In this document: positions 44,776 to 57,351 of the stretch, piece after piece
How positions within the stretch are numbered: the stretch's first letter is position 1
How the letters are laid out: each line of letters starts with the position of its first letter
Source: Populus alba
Taxonomy: Eukaryota > Streptophyta > Magnoliopsida > Malpighiales > Salicaceae
Length of the DNA stretch: 64,000 nt
Assembly: GCF_005239225.2 (NCBI RefSeq)
Contig: NC_133296.1
Span: 14,322,001-14,386,000, forward strand
Reading direction: 5' to 3'
Position numbers and translations under genes: made by a program
The notes under the pieces: model-generated
What the model saw: only the letters and a program-made list of their open reading frames with translations
What the model was told of the DNA's origin: nothing
Database searches by the model: none

Positions 44776-47700
44776 GTTTGGGGTCAAAACCGTTATTTTT
44801 TATCAAAACATAGTCCATTGGGGTCAATACGGGTCAAAGCATGTCGACCAAGGTAAAAAACCGTTATTTTCGGTCAAAACCATCATTTTTTATCAAAACT
44901 AAGTCCACCGGATCAATACGGGTCAAACCATGTCGACCAAGGTAAAAAATGAGGTTTCGGGTCAAAATCATTATTTTTCGATCAAAACCCGATTCACCGG
45001 GTTGATACCCATCAAATGCTTTTTTTTTTTTGTGTTCCAATACAATTTTCGGTAATTAAAATATTTTTTTAGCGGTTGAAACGAGCTTTTTTATAATACT
45101 GATATAAGTTTTTTAGTTTTACCCATATAAATATTTATTATTATATATAATAAAACAAAATTAATAATACAGTAATTTATTATAGTAGGTGGGTTAGTTG
45201 CGGGGATGCATTTTTTTCCTTTGAAATAAATATGTTGTCCCTGCTTATTGGCTATAAATAGCCACAACACTTAAGGAGAAAGGTAAAGGAGAAAAGAAAG
45301 AAAGAAAAGTAGAGTATTATTATTTGAATTTTTTTTAGTTTTTCTTCATGCGAGTAAGATATTGTTTTTTTTTAAAACAATTTGAAAGATACTAAAAATA
45401 TCATAACCGTTAGATCTAATAGTGTTAGTTCTGGACCTTTGAATTAATAGGATACAATAGGGCTTACCACACTAGATTAAAACCCAAATCCATCTTAGCC
45501 TTTGAAATAATCTGCCCTTTGATCCTGTTGTGCCACGTCACCCTGTGTACCGAGCTTTCGGTGCACCGCGCCACACCAGATCAAAGATCAGCTCATCCGG
45601 ATCGTCCGATCAACTTGCAGATCAAGCCAATCACAGCCGAAGGATCGGTACATCCGCGATCGAACGACTCACAACCTTTAGCTGTATAGGTACACTGTGC
45701 TCGTGTTCACACCGTAGCACAATCTCAGAGCCTCTCTCTCCTCTCGCTGTGTAAACCCCCGTAAATAAAAATAAATAATAATAATAAAAAGAAAAAGAAA
45801 AAAAAAACAACACATAGGATCGAAGTAATGACGTTTCGATAAGTAATGGATATTCGGTATGAAAGAAATGAATAAATAGTAGGAATGACAATAAATATGT
45901 CATGTGAAAGAGAGAATGATCTCCATAAACAAATTTAAAGGTATTGTTGAAGTCGAAAAGAGATTCATGATTTTTAGTTTAAAACTTATAACATTGGCGA
46001 AATCAGTGGCGAGTTTCAATGGATAAAAGAATAAAAACAAAAACCCAGAAGATATGTAAACCCCAGTCAAAACATGTATTTTGAAAAATTAATGATAAAT
46101 GTGGTAATATTGAATTTTTTAGTATAAATTAAGGGGAAATGTCATGAGGATCTAAATAAATAAATTAATGCATGAAATTCAGATTTTAGCGTAAAAGACA
46201 CCGATTGTCTAGTTTAACGATATCAATGATATATCTTAATCCGACCGTTGGATCGGGCTGAAATTTTATAAGGAATCTCTAGACATATTTTTTTATATTA
46301 GGTTCAAATTTCGTGTCAATCGGAGTTTGGAAAGGATTTACCAGAGCATTGAAAATCGGGTAAATTGAAGAAGACGACACAAGGAGCATTAATAAGGGCA
46401 TTTTTGTAATTTTATCAAAACAAATACTCTCCTCTCCTCTCTTTAAAAACAGAGCACGTCCTCTGCAAATGGAAAAACATGAGGGAGACCATTTGTTTTG
46501 TCCCATTTTCTTCATTTTCTCTTCATTTCCTCTTCATTTCTTCAAGCTAAATAAAAAAAGAGTGTTCTTAGGAGGATTATATCCAAGAAAACAAATTAAA
46601 TGGCAACTTAGAAAGTTATAGAGCTTGAGAGAAACAAAGAGAAGAAGCTGGAAATTGGAAGAGGAGGACATGATTTTTGTAAATTTTTGCAAGAATTCAT
46701 TGAAATAAGTTAAAGTAGCAAAGGTAAGCAACATACCCTTTAGTAATTTCGTTTTTCTCTCTTGTTCTTGCATGAGGAGAAGAAAACCTCCAAGTTTAAA
46801 ATTCTAGGGTTCATGTAAATATTTTGGGGGAGCAATTGTTCATGTGAATTTCGAGATTAATTGCATGATAATGGCTTCATTTGCTGAAAAATAGAAGGAA
46901 TAAATTGATTTGAAACTATGGGTTTTGGGATTTCAACAGGGCAGGCACTTCCACAGCCATAGTTTGACTTTCCACCGTTGGATTAGATTGATTTTGGGAT
47001 ATGTTATTATACTTAATGTCACCTACATTCTGACCGGAGGGATTGTAAATATCAGATTTGGTTTGAGGGCTGTCACCGGAGCAACATTTCTGGAAAATCA
47101 CCCTTCAAGACAGCCTTGTTCGTCAGCCGTTATATCATCATTTGCACCGTTGGATTGATCTGGATTTTGGATATGTTGTTCATCTCGATGTTATATAAAT
47201 TCTGAACGGTTTAGATCGGAAAAGAACACTCCTAGCAGAAATTGTGCTTCCCGAACAGCAGGTCTCCAAATTTCAGGTCAGTCCGGTATTGTTCTGATAT
47301 CAGGAGTTTTAACCGTTGGATGTATGTTAGTTTTGGATATGTTATTCTAATGATGGTGATGTATAATTCCACCGTTTGGATTTATTGAATTCTAAATTTA
47401 CAGAATGATGTTTTAAGTTTGGTTTGAGAAATATTGAATGAAAATATGAGGTTTAGCATAAAAAGTATGTTTTGGGACTAAGGATAATAGCAATGGGTTT
47501 AATGATGATGGTTGTGTTTGTGTTATGTTTGAGTCATGTTTGATGTGTTGATAAGTGATGGTATAGTTAAAAATGTAGGAGAAGCATTCACTCGACTTCT
47601 TAGGAGCTCATATAGTAGGAGTTTAAGGAAGAACTGCAAGAGGGGCACAACAACAACAAGGAAGAGCAAGTTGAGCTTCTACAGCTGGTAGGTGTTCTAT

Positions 47701-47884
47701 ACCTACACTTTTTACGTAGTGTTAATTTACTAACTTATTAAATTCTTGGTCTTTGCGTCTATGGGTGAAACCACAAAGAGAGAGGATAAAGTGGAATAAA
47801 CGAGAAATTAAAAATGGATTTGAGTACTTGACTGGGTTAGGAATATGAATTACACTAATAGACTTCGTTGATGACCATTCCTTG

Positions 47885-48710
47885 AACTTGATTAGCCGGT
47901 CCCGAATGCGGAGGCTAATGATGTTAGTAAGGTTTACTAACATCGGCATAATCATCCCTGAAAACGAGGGATACTGAACTTGATTAACTATTTGGGTGAG
48001 AATTGTTAATGATATTGACCGATGCTGTCAATATCAGCAATCACACGAAACTTGATTAGCCGGTCTCGAATGCGGAGGCTAATGATGTTAGTAAGGTTTA
48101 CTAACATTGGCATAATCATCCCTAAAAACGAGGGATACTGAACTTGATTAACTATTCGGGTGAGAATAGTTAATGATATTGACCGGTGCTGTCAATATCG
48201 GCAATCACACTAAACTTGATTAGCCGGTCCCGAATGCAGAGGCTAATGATGTTAGTAAGGTTTACTAACATCGGCATAATCATCTCTGAAAATGAGGGAT
48301 ACTGAATTCGATTAATTGTTCGGGTGAGAATAGTTAATGATATCGACCAGTGTTGTCGATATTGGCAATCATATGAAACTTGACTAGCTATTCCTGAAGT
48401 GAAAGCTAATGATGTCAAGAATCTTGACATCAACATTTCCGAAAATATTCCAAGATATTATGGAAAGAAAAATCTGATTGGCTATTTCATGTTAAAAATA
48501 GTCGATAACATCAATCAGTGGTATTAATTTTGATGTTTACAATAGACTTGATTAGTCGATCCTGATAGGGGAGACTAATAACACTAATGAAAATTTATTA
48601 GTGTCAGCATTCCCTTCCAAGTTTTAGGGGAGAGGTATTATAATGATATTTTCCTATAGGGAATAATTAAAAATATTAATGAAATGGGGATTGACATCTT
48701 GATAGGATTA
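47885..48710 (+). repeat. 164-bp tandem array with hairpins in each unit
   Basis: Units begin at 47885, 48049, 48213, 48377 and about 48541, all 164 bases apart; the first three are very similar, the last two diverged. Each of the first three has five inverted repeats in series: TTAGCC/GGCTAA, GATGTTAGTA/TACTAACATC, ATCCCT/AGGGAT, ATTAACTATT/AATAGTTAAT and GATATTGAC/GTCAATATC. In the diverged units several arms change together so that pairing is kept. Confidence 0.9.
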
Positions 48711-49097
48711 TTCATTCGGCCTTGAAGAGGCGGATATTGATTGGAAATTATGGAATAAGATGGGCAGAGGAACTAGTTACCCGGTGATGGGCTAGTGACA
48801 TTAGTTTTGTTTTCTAATGACTAGAATATACAACTTGAGTTAAACTTACTTGTGTGGTGTTAATATTGTCAGGATGCCTGACTTGTCAGATTATAAATGG
48901 AATGTTGGATGATACCTAATTGTTAAACAAAAATGGTAATTTGTGTTTATGTTATGGATTATTGAAGAAGAAGAAAGAGAAACTAATGAAGATTTAATTC
49001 TTGTGAAGGATGGAGGCAAATATCGTATCGCTTGGGACGTGAGAACAGAAGTTCATTAACCATGGTAGGTGTTATACACTTAAGGAATGCAATGCTA

Positions 49098-49118
49098 TAT
49101 GTGTGTGTGTGTGTGTGT
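49098..49118. repeat. (TG)n microsatellite
   Basis: Run of GT dinucleotides inside the solo LTR. Confidence 0.85.
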
Positions 49119-52100
49119 GATGTATTTTGAATCAATTAATGAATTGTAATTGATATAATTTGAGAATCATGTCCTGCGCACATGGAGGATGTCAAAGAAA
49201 TTATTTGTATTAAGGTTTCTTGTTGTTGCTGGCATGATAAGAATTTGGTGATAATTATAATAGTGTAATAAGATGCTAATAATTGTGATAGATAATGAAA
49301 TTTGGCCTTAACTATAGTGGTCAAATGAGATTAGGTTGATGAATTAAATAGAATGATGTATGTATGGTATTCACATTATTTGAAGATGGATTGGATGTGA
49401 ATATTGTGAAAATGATGGCAGGTTCTATGATAATGAGAGATTTTACTGAAAATCTAAAGAAACATTGGAATGTGTCGAAATGGACACAAGAAATATGTAA
49501 GTTGAATATATTTATAAACTAAAATTGGACTGAAATCATGACGAGTTTGACAACTTATATGGAAAAGCCATAATGGGTATAATAGATGTTGGGATTGAAA
49601 TTGATATAAAGAGATAGAGTAAGAGGGAGAGAAATCACATGGTAGATATTATAATGAATTAAATGCACTCATGAGGTGAAACAAGACAAAATGAAAATGT
49701 TGAATGATTCTAGGAATGATGGATAGAGATGTAATAATGGAAGGATAAATGAGAATTCCAAGAAACTATGATTGCATATCATTGAATATAAGTTTAATTA
49801 CCTGTGCATGTATTGTGTGATTTTCCTTTTATGCTATATTTATTATATACATTATGAAATTGTAGGTCCTTCAGATTCACGTCAAGAGTAGCGTTTTAGG
49901 TCCTCTAGTCTCATTTTGTATGATTGAATAAGAAGATGAACATTAATGTATTTTGTCTTTAAGGAACTAAATGACTTAATATGTAATAGTACTCTTTTTA
50001 CATTAAGTGTCGGGACATAAAAATGTATTATTCTGTATTTGTAATCTTAGTTTGTTTACTTGCAATTATTATGAATTATGTGTGTTAATGGGAAAGAAAT
50101 GAGCATGCGAAATGTGAGGCATGTACCATGAATGATGTGTTGTTGAGGTTCTACATGATTATGATATGATTGAGAAATGAGTATAACTGTATATGATGAT
50201 TGTCGATAACTTGGGACCTCCAGGTATAAAGGAAACTTTGCCGAAATTTCCACTGAAATTTCGACAAGTCTCAGATAAGTTCAGTGGATGAAAAAAAAAA
50301 TACCCATTTTTTTAAAAGTTAAGGCTCAAAGTTCTTTTATGAATGTACTAAATTACAGGGTGTTACACGATGGTGATTCTCTCTATCTCTCTCATCCGAT
50401 CTCCCATTTCCGGCCATGTGAAGCTACCAAACCACCACAGAAAGGTTTCTACCTTGCTAAAAAGAAAAACCCCAGTTGTTTTCAACGTTTTCGCCGCCTC
50501 ATCTAGCCGGAAAACGACCACGATTTCGTCGGCCACCCGAAGCTTCAAAATGACGATTCTACCTCGTCAGCCATTAACGGCTGTCGAAACCTCCTTCATC
50601 ATAATCCTCTCCCTCAGATCCACCAGAATCAACCATTAGTTGGTTGAAAATCTTGTCGGAAAATTTCGTCGCCTCCATCAGTAACTGCGCGTGAGCCACA
50701 TGCACCACCAGGGGTATTTTTGTAATTTTTTGAGAAATTCAAGGGTATTTCAGTCTTTTACATATACAGTGGCACTCAAGTAAGTTTTTGAGATTCCTAA
50801 CAGTTTTTATTTTATTTTTATATACAAGTATTTGTAAATTTTCTTGCATGTTGTAAAACAAAAAAAAAAAAAAAACAAGTATAAAAGGAATAATGACGCG
50901 GGTCCAACACCCATCTTATAATGTTATCGTTCGTGGGTCCAAAGCCCAATTCTCGAATATGGTTATACCTATTTCTCAACGATATCAGAATAATTTTTGT
51001 TTTATAAACGAATATTGTTTGTCGACAGGTCTCTTTTTACAGAAAGTAACCGATGTCAAAAGTTTAAATACCAAATATGGATTATTTCCATAATTTTTTT
51101 GGTAACTCAGACGTACTTTTTCTTTTTAGGGTTAAATGTCAATATTTTAGATTTTTAGGGTTAAATATCAATATTTTAGACGAGTCACTTATTTTTAGGA
51201 ACTGATGTCATCCATTTTTTTGACGCATCTCCTATGAATGTTGTTTTTCGACACGTCTCCTTTTACAGAAAAGGACCGATGTCAAGGGTTTTTATACCAA
51301 ATATGGATTATGTCCATTATTTCCTTTTGGTAACTCATACGTAAATCTTCTTTTTAGGGTTAAACATCGATATTTTAGACGAGTCTTCTATTTTTAGGGA
51401 TTGATATCATTTTTAAAGTGTCTTCTATTTTTAGGGACCGACTTTAACCATCTTTAAAAGAAACAAATTGCAAATAAGCTCAAAAGGTAATAACATTTAA
51501 ATCAAATATAAAAACACACAAGGGTAACCTTTCTTTTGAAAGAATGATTTAGGGGTGATGTCTACCTTCCCTTAATCATAACTAACCCAATACCTGAATC
51601 TCTGGGACCAATGTATAATTTAGGATTTCTAGTTCCCTCATATTACTAGATGACGACTCCAATAAAATCTTCATTTCCCCCAATAAAAAAAAACTATTTG
51701 TTAAATAAACAAAAAGTGAAGCCGTTGCCCGACATCGTGTATCATGTTCATTAAACCATGGATTTTCCCAACTGCACTCTGTATATGAGTTATAAATTCA
51801 AGTTCAGAATTTTCCTTTTGAATTGAATGTTTATTTCACATAGAATCTCATGCCATCGTGTATCATGTTCATGCAACCATGGATTCTCCCAACTGCACTC
51901 TGTATATGAGTTATAAATTCAAGTTAAGAATTTTCCTTTTTTTAAGCTAGGGGAGATATTTTCCTCTTTTCCTTTTCCTTTTCCTTTTCTAGATGCTGCT
52001 TTAACCATAGCCAAGACTGGTCTCCCTATGTCTTGCTATGTCCTGGATTTCATAGCAAATGGGTGAAGTATTTGAGCAATCAAAGTATCCATGCATATAA

Positions 52101-52509
52101 AACCAGAGTAAGTTCTATTTGAATTAGAGGTCTTGTTGTGTGATACGTAGATGTTTCAGGTTGCAAAATAATTTCTAGATGTCCTAGAAAACTAATAAAA
52201 ATTGTTATTAAAATATGAATTCTCCCCTCTGCACCACAGTGTATATGAGTTATAACTTCAAGTCAAGAATTTCCCCAGGGACAATCTTTTTTTGAGTTAG
52301 CGGTCATATTTTCCTCTTTTCCTTTTCCTTTTCCTTTTCTAGATGCTGCTTTAACCATAGGCAAGACTGCTCTCTTGTTCTTGCTATGTCCTGGATTCCC
52401 GAACGAATGGGTGAAGTAATTAATTGAGTAATCAAAGTATATATCCTTGCAAATATAAAAAAAAGTAAGATTCACATTATTTCAGATTCCATTGACATGC
52501 AGTCTGGTC

Positions 52510-52517
52510 TATTTAAA
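52510..52517 (+). promoter_or_regulatory. TATA-like element of ankyrin copy C
   Basis: TATTTAAA, 69 bases before the ATG at 52579, at the same place as in copy A. Confidence 0.4.
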
Positions 52518-52578
52518 TTACAAGTCCAGCTGTCTGATATGTATAGCTGATTCAACAAACACAATATTTTCTTTTGCC

Positions 52579-55500
52579 ATGTCTAGCGTAGGCTACGAAG
52601 CAATAAACATTGATGAAAACTCGATTCCGAGAGATCACATGGCAAATGCTATGATAGATAGTCAGTTGCATGAGTGTGTGAGGCAGAACATTAATACAGA
52701 GGAATTTAGAAGGCTTGTCCAGCAACGTTCAGCGGAGAAGCTAGTGACACCCTGCGGGAATACACTACTTCACGTAGCTGTAAGCTGTGGAAGTGACAAT
52801 ATTACATCTTATCTGGCTCCAACGTTTCCTTCTCTAATCACCATCCAAAACAGCCAGAAGGACACAATCCTTCATCTTGCTGCCAGAGAAGGAAAGGCCA
52901 GTGATACAATTAAATCTCTTGCGGAATCGAATCCGAGCTTGATGAGGAAGACAAATACAAAGGGAAACACTCCTTTGCATGATGCAGTGATCACCGATAA
53001 CAAAGAAGTGGCCAAACTCCTAGTTTCCAGAGATCCAGAAGTGGCCTATTACAACAACAATAATGGCAAGTCTCCTTTATATCTGGCCGTTGAGAAAGGC
53101 AAAAAGAACGGGATACTTGATGATCTCTTGAATTTGGGAGCTTCGTTCGCTATAAGAAGTGAAGATGGTGATGCCCTACCAGAAGGAAAGTCCCCTGTTC
53201 ATGCTGCCATCAAGCAACGTAACAGAGGTGATCACAATTTCATTACTCCCTAGAAAATGAATTACATACAAACAATTGTTGCAAAGCTATCATCTTTATA
53301 TTCATTTGCAACATTTTCTTTTGATTTTCAGATATTTTGGAGAAAATTGGAAAGGAAAAGCCAGAGCTATTACGTCTCACCGAGGAAGAGTTTGGAAATT
53401 CACTGCATTATGCATCATCCATAGGTTTTCTGGAAGGAGTTCGATTCCTATTAACGAAGTTTCACGATGGTGCTTATGAAACAAACCTTGAAGGCAACTA
53501 TCCTATCCATGTAGCATGCAAAAGCCACTCTGTTGATGTAGTGAAGGAATTTCTTGATATATTCCCATATCCAAAAGAATTCCTCAATAAGAAAGGGAAG
53601 AACATTCTTCATGTAGCGGCCAAATATGGAAATAGCAGTGTGGTTAGGTACATACTCGAGCAGGACCAGAAGCTCGTCGCACCGCTGCTAAATGCGATAG
53701 ATGAGGATGGAAATACACCTTTGCACTTGGCAGCAGGTTATGGCCGATGCACGGCTACATTTCTTCTTGTGCGTGACAATCGCGTTGAACATTTCATTGT
53801 TAACAATAGAAATTGGACACCATATGAGTTGGCTGAAGATTTTTCCAAAAGAGTTGAAGAGACATACATCAAAACAGATGAAATGGTATGCTATTCATTT
53901 GATCATCATTTATCGAGCTACAAAAGTCTATATATTTTAGGAGTATTACTGATTTAATATTTTGGTATCTGGGCTTCCACTTTGTTGCCAGCCTGCCAAG
54001 GAACGAAAGCCGATTGATTCAAAGAACAGTACCCCTGCGCACGAGATCAAGGTATTTACATTAAGATTATGATAAGTTTTTTATTTAAGAAACAATATTT
54101 TTTATAAAATACTACCCCAAAAAAGAAAGAGAGGATGGATTAATAAAAAAAAAAGCTTTTTTTATCAAATAGATATCTTTTTTTTATCTTTATTGCAATA
54201 AAATCATGAAATTTTTTGTCCATATTTATTTTAATTGCTTTTTAGTTTTTATGCAATAAAAACATTGCTAAAAATATTTTTTTTCAAGAAAATCATCAAT
54301 CTATTATTATTTTATTTTTTAATTAAAACTTATTTATAGATTATGATAGGTTGTTGTTAAAAAAAAAACAAAACAATTTTATAAAAACATTAGTAAAAAA
54401 AAATGGAACGTATTAATAAGGAAAATGGTTTTGTTTTTTAAAAAATATAGATACCTTTTTTATTTTTATTTCAAATCAATTTAAATTATTTTTTTATCCT
54501 ATGGAATTTAAATTATTTATAAAAATTAATTTTATTATTATATAATTAAATAAAAAGATTAAAAGTATTTCGCAGCAGGAAATCAAATATCTTCAATATA
54601 TATCCATTGCACACAGAGAGAGCACTGCATTTTAACATATAATAATATTATTATTTTTTTACAGGGCAAAGAAGTTGATTCAAATAAGATGGATACAAAA
54701 GAGGCTTCATCAAAGGACGAAATAGTGGTTTGGTATTTTGACTTGGTATTATTGCTTTTCTTCTTTCCTTTTTTTTTTTCCCCTTGCCATCCCTAATCTT
54801 TTAAACTTCTAGTTCAAGCCCAATTGATTGAACTTGTATACCATTATATTAAAAAATTCTAAACCATTCCAGAAAATTACTTGTTCTGGGAAAGGCATTT
54901 GAAGGTCAATGCTTTTGGATGCAATTGAGCAAGTGCCAAGAACTCATTAAACAGTTAAGTTTTTAATTTCCCCCGTGCTATATATGCAGGTGATGACATT
55001 ATCGATCTTATTCGTCAATGCCCGCCCTAAGAAATCCCTAAAGGAGATTTTCCCTGCTACTGGACTACCCATGTCAAAACTAAGAAAGGAAGCAACAACA
55101 AGGATTGGGAATCTTCTAGTGGTAGCAGTGCTTGTTGCTGTTGTAACCTTTGCGGGTGTTATACAACCGCCACAATTAAGGGATAACAATAACTCAAGTG
55201 ATCGTGAATTTAACAGCACTACTTATACTTCCTCCCATTACAGCACTTACGAGAATCTTCTGTATGGTTATTTGTTTCTCGATGTGGGGGCTTTATCTTC
55301 CTCTCTGCTGGCAGCTCTACTCCTCCTTTTGCCAAGCGTTACGTATCCCAGATTTCAAATCGCTACAGTTTGGTTTTCAGTTATCATGGTTCGTTTGGCT
55401 ATTTACATGATGTTCGGGGCAATGCTTTTTTCTGCGAGAATAGCATTAATAGGATCCCATCGTTCGTTGTTAACAATCAGTATTACAGGGGTGGCCGTTG

Positions 55501-55652
55501 TTTTTCCTTCGATTATTCCGCTATCTGTCAGCCCAGTTCATCTGAAAGTGCTCTTGCATTATATCTACTACTACTTATTTTTCTTGTTTATCTACAGTAG
55601 CTGGTGGCTGCCTCATAAACTCTCTGATCTCAAGAAAAAGCACAATCTTTAG
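52579..55652 (+). CDS. Ankyrin-repeat membrane protein with PGG-type domain (ITN1/ACD6-like), copy C
   Basis: Exons 52579-53227, 53332-53885, 53992-54051, 54665-54745 and 54990-55652 (GT-AG borders, phases as in copy A) give about 668 residues without a stop. Ankyrin repeats fill residues ~55-440 (GNTLLHVAVSCGSDN, KDTILHLAAREGKAS, GNTPLHDAV, GNYPIHVACK, KNILHVAAKYG, GNTPLHLAAGYG), then the two short charged exons and the membrane exon with NLLVVAVLVAVVTFAGVIQPPQL and about five helices. Compared with A it has one more residue near position 38, lacks the RRH insert after NNSSD, and has a shorter C-terminus (a repeated LSDHKRK-like unit is missing). The ATG is chosen because it is conserved in A; no upstream in-frame ATG exists. 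Confidence 0.9.
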
Positions 55653-55765
55653 TGTCTGGCTAGCGATTGTAGGATCAGAGGTCGGGATTTTGGGATCGAT
55701 AACATCTTGGATTGTGTCTGGCTAGCGATTGTAGGATCAGAGGTCGGGATTTTGGGATCGATAAT
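55651..55765 (+). repeat. Tandem duplication in the 3' UTR of copy C
   Basis: TGTCTGGCTAGCGATTGTAG through GGGATCGATAA occurs twice, about 63 bases apart. Copy A has the same pieces once and in another order (5100-5165). Confidence 0.8.
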
Positions 55766-55769
55766 TGTG

Positions 55770-57240
55770 GTAATTTTGAACTATGTAATAACTCTTGAGT
55801 TTCCAATTGAATGTATGCGCACTTCTACTTTTATATATATTTTAAGCATGCATTTACTAGACTCCTGTTGTTGTTGTTGGATTGAGTTAAAAAAAATAAA
55901 ATCAAATAATCAAATTAAGATATGAATGTTAATTAAAGATATCAACAGCTTGGTTGGTCTGAACAGTATTAAAATGGCCGTCCCAAAATCATTGACACGG
56001 TGGATAACGATAATCAACAAACATCCATCCCGTCCCTGCTGCAGGATTTTTTTCAAGGTAAAAAGACGAGCAATTAAAAAAAATGTTTTGTTCTAACAAA
56101 TACAGCCAGCACCACCCCTCCATCAACGGAAGAGAACACAATAGATTGTGTCCCACGTTGTCATTTGATGATAAGTTTTTTTTGTTGTCTATAGGTATTC
56201 CATTTTAGAATTGCGATATAAACAGTATGTTATAAAAAATTAAAATTTTTTATTAAAATTAATTTTTTTATATTTTTAAATTATTTTAATATATTGATGT
56301 TAAAAATAAATTTTAAAAAATAAAAAAATATATATTATTTTAATATATTTTAACAAAAAAATTACCATACACTTAAACAACTCTCTATTAAAAAAAAAAA
56401 AAAAACCTCCTATTGATACAGTAATTGTCTACTTTTAAAAATTATTTTTCATCCAAGATAAAAGGTAAATATTTTTTTTGAAAATTAAGTTAAATTTTTC
56501 TTTAACAGGAAATATTTTCCTGTTGACTAAATTTTTTTTTATTTACCAACTTTTTTAATAACAAATAAATATATAAAAAATTTTAAAAAATAATTTTTAA
56601 AATTTACTTTTCAGAAATAAACGCCCCCTTAAACATTATCATCAAATTGAGCAAGGGTGGGACGATGTTGGTTGACTTTATCGTATTTGCAACGTGTCAA
56701 TGCCTGGCCATGTCCTTTTTTCTTGTTTTAAGGACGGCCATTTTAATACTGTTAAGACCAACCAAGTTGATATCTTTAATTATCCAAATTAAAGACATTG
56801 TTGTCCTGAATTGTTTCATTTATGGACCAAGGACAACAATATTAAAGCTAGGATATCATTTGTGGCTCGCTCTAAACATTCTCAATCAACTTATCTACTC
56901 GATCCTGCTACTTGAGAATAAAACACAACTCTGGATTTGTCTTCGGTGCTTATCAAACCAGGCTCCTTGGGATCATTTCAACCATATTGTCCACCTTTCT
57001 GATCTTGTTTGTCCCAAAACCGTTGTTCATTATCAAGATTTCTAATTATTAATTTTGCAGATTTTCTTGTTATATTCTAATCACAACTCAGTGTAATTCT
57101 TTTAATCTAACCATTTCCTCCCTTATTTATATTAAATAATCCATAATTTAATCAAATAAAAAGTTAAAAAAAAAAGAGAGAGATAAAAAGATATAAATAA
57201 TGATCGTATCATTTAAGCTTGCTTTAAATATTATAAGAAT
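55770..57240. other. Non-genic 3' flank of copy C
   Basis: Corresponds to 5170-6520. A stretch at 56590-56810, absent from copy A, has no recognisable content. Confidence 0.5.
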
Positions 57241-57351
57241 AAAAGATTTAAAATAAGTGGACATGTCTTCAAAAATACATAATGTTCCACTTATTTTTCA
57301 TCTCAATTATTTCAATTTTTTTAGGTAAAAAATAATAATAAAAAAGGACAT

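Larger units (their letters stand above)
45750..50367. mobile_element. Probable solo LTR (4.6 kb) of another gypsy-type family
   Basis: Termini TGTAAACCCCCG and CAGGGTGTTACA are near-inverted (TGTAACACCC type, common in chromovirus-like gypsy LTRs). Flanks CGCTG/CGATG agree at 4 of 5 bases, and the LTR of the second Tat fragment is split exactly here. No gag or pol inside. It carries repeated CCGTTGGAT...TTTTGGATATGTTATT phrases (46970-47360) and a 164-base array. The length is large for an LTR, so a non-autonomous whole element is possible. Confidence 0.65.
40410..51743 (+). mobile_element. 3' part of a second Tat element, with two nested insertions
   Basis: 40410-43412 is the post-integrase tail (reverse match to 13340-17000), followed by purine tract and LTR start at 43413 (TATTATAACCC; family TGTTGTAACCC). 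The LTR continues through a hAT-like insertion (43961-44775) and a 4.6-kb insertion (45750-50367), resumes at 50368 with TTCTCTCTATCTCTC and ends near 51743. Removing the insertions gives an LTR of about 2.9 kb, longer than those of the full element because its ~100-base internal repeat is expanded. The gag-pol part is absent. Confidence 0.82.
43413..51743 (+). repeat. Split 3' LTR of the second Tat fragment
   Basis: LTR pieces at 43413-43960, 44784-45749 and 50368-51743. The last piece lies 0.84 kb upstream of ankyrin copy C. It is 14 bases shorter at its end than the tail before copy A, which fits a deletion between two ATCGTGTATC repeats. Confidence 0.8.
50548..57240 (+). repeat. Segmental duplication, unit C (pairs with 1-6520)
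   Basis: Near-continuous match to the window start, from within the LTR tail to beyond the ankyrin gene. After 57240 the pairing is broken by the Tat fragment 57352-58703 and by other insertions, then resumes in pieces (58703-59580, 62390-64000). Confidence 0.88.

Noticed and set aside
45530..45754. 74-residue ORF
   Set aside because: It lies in the GC-richer part of the Tat LTR and is not open in the other LTR copies.
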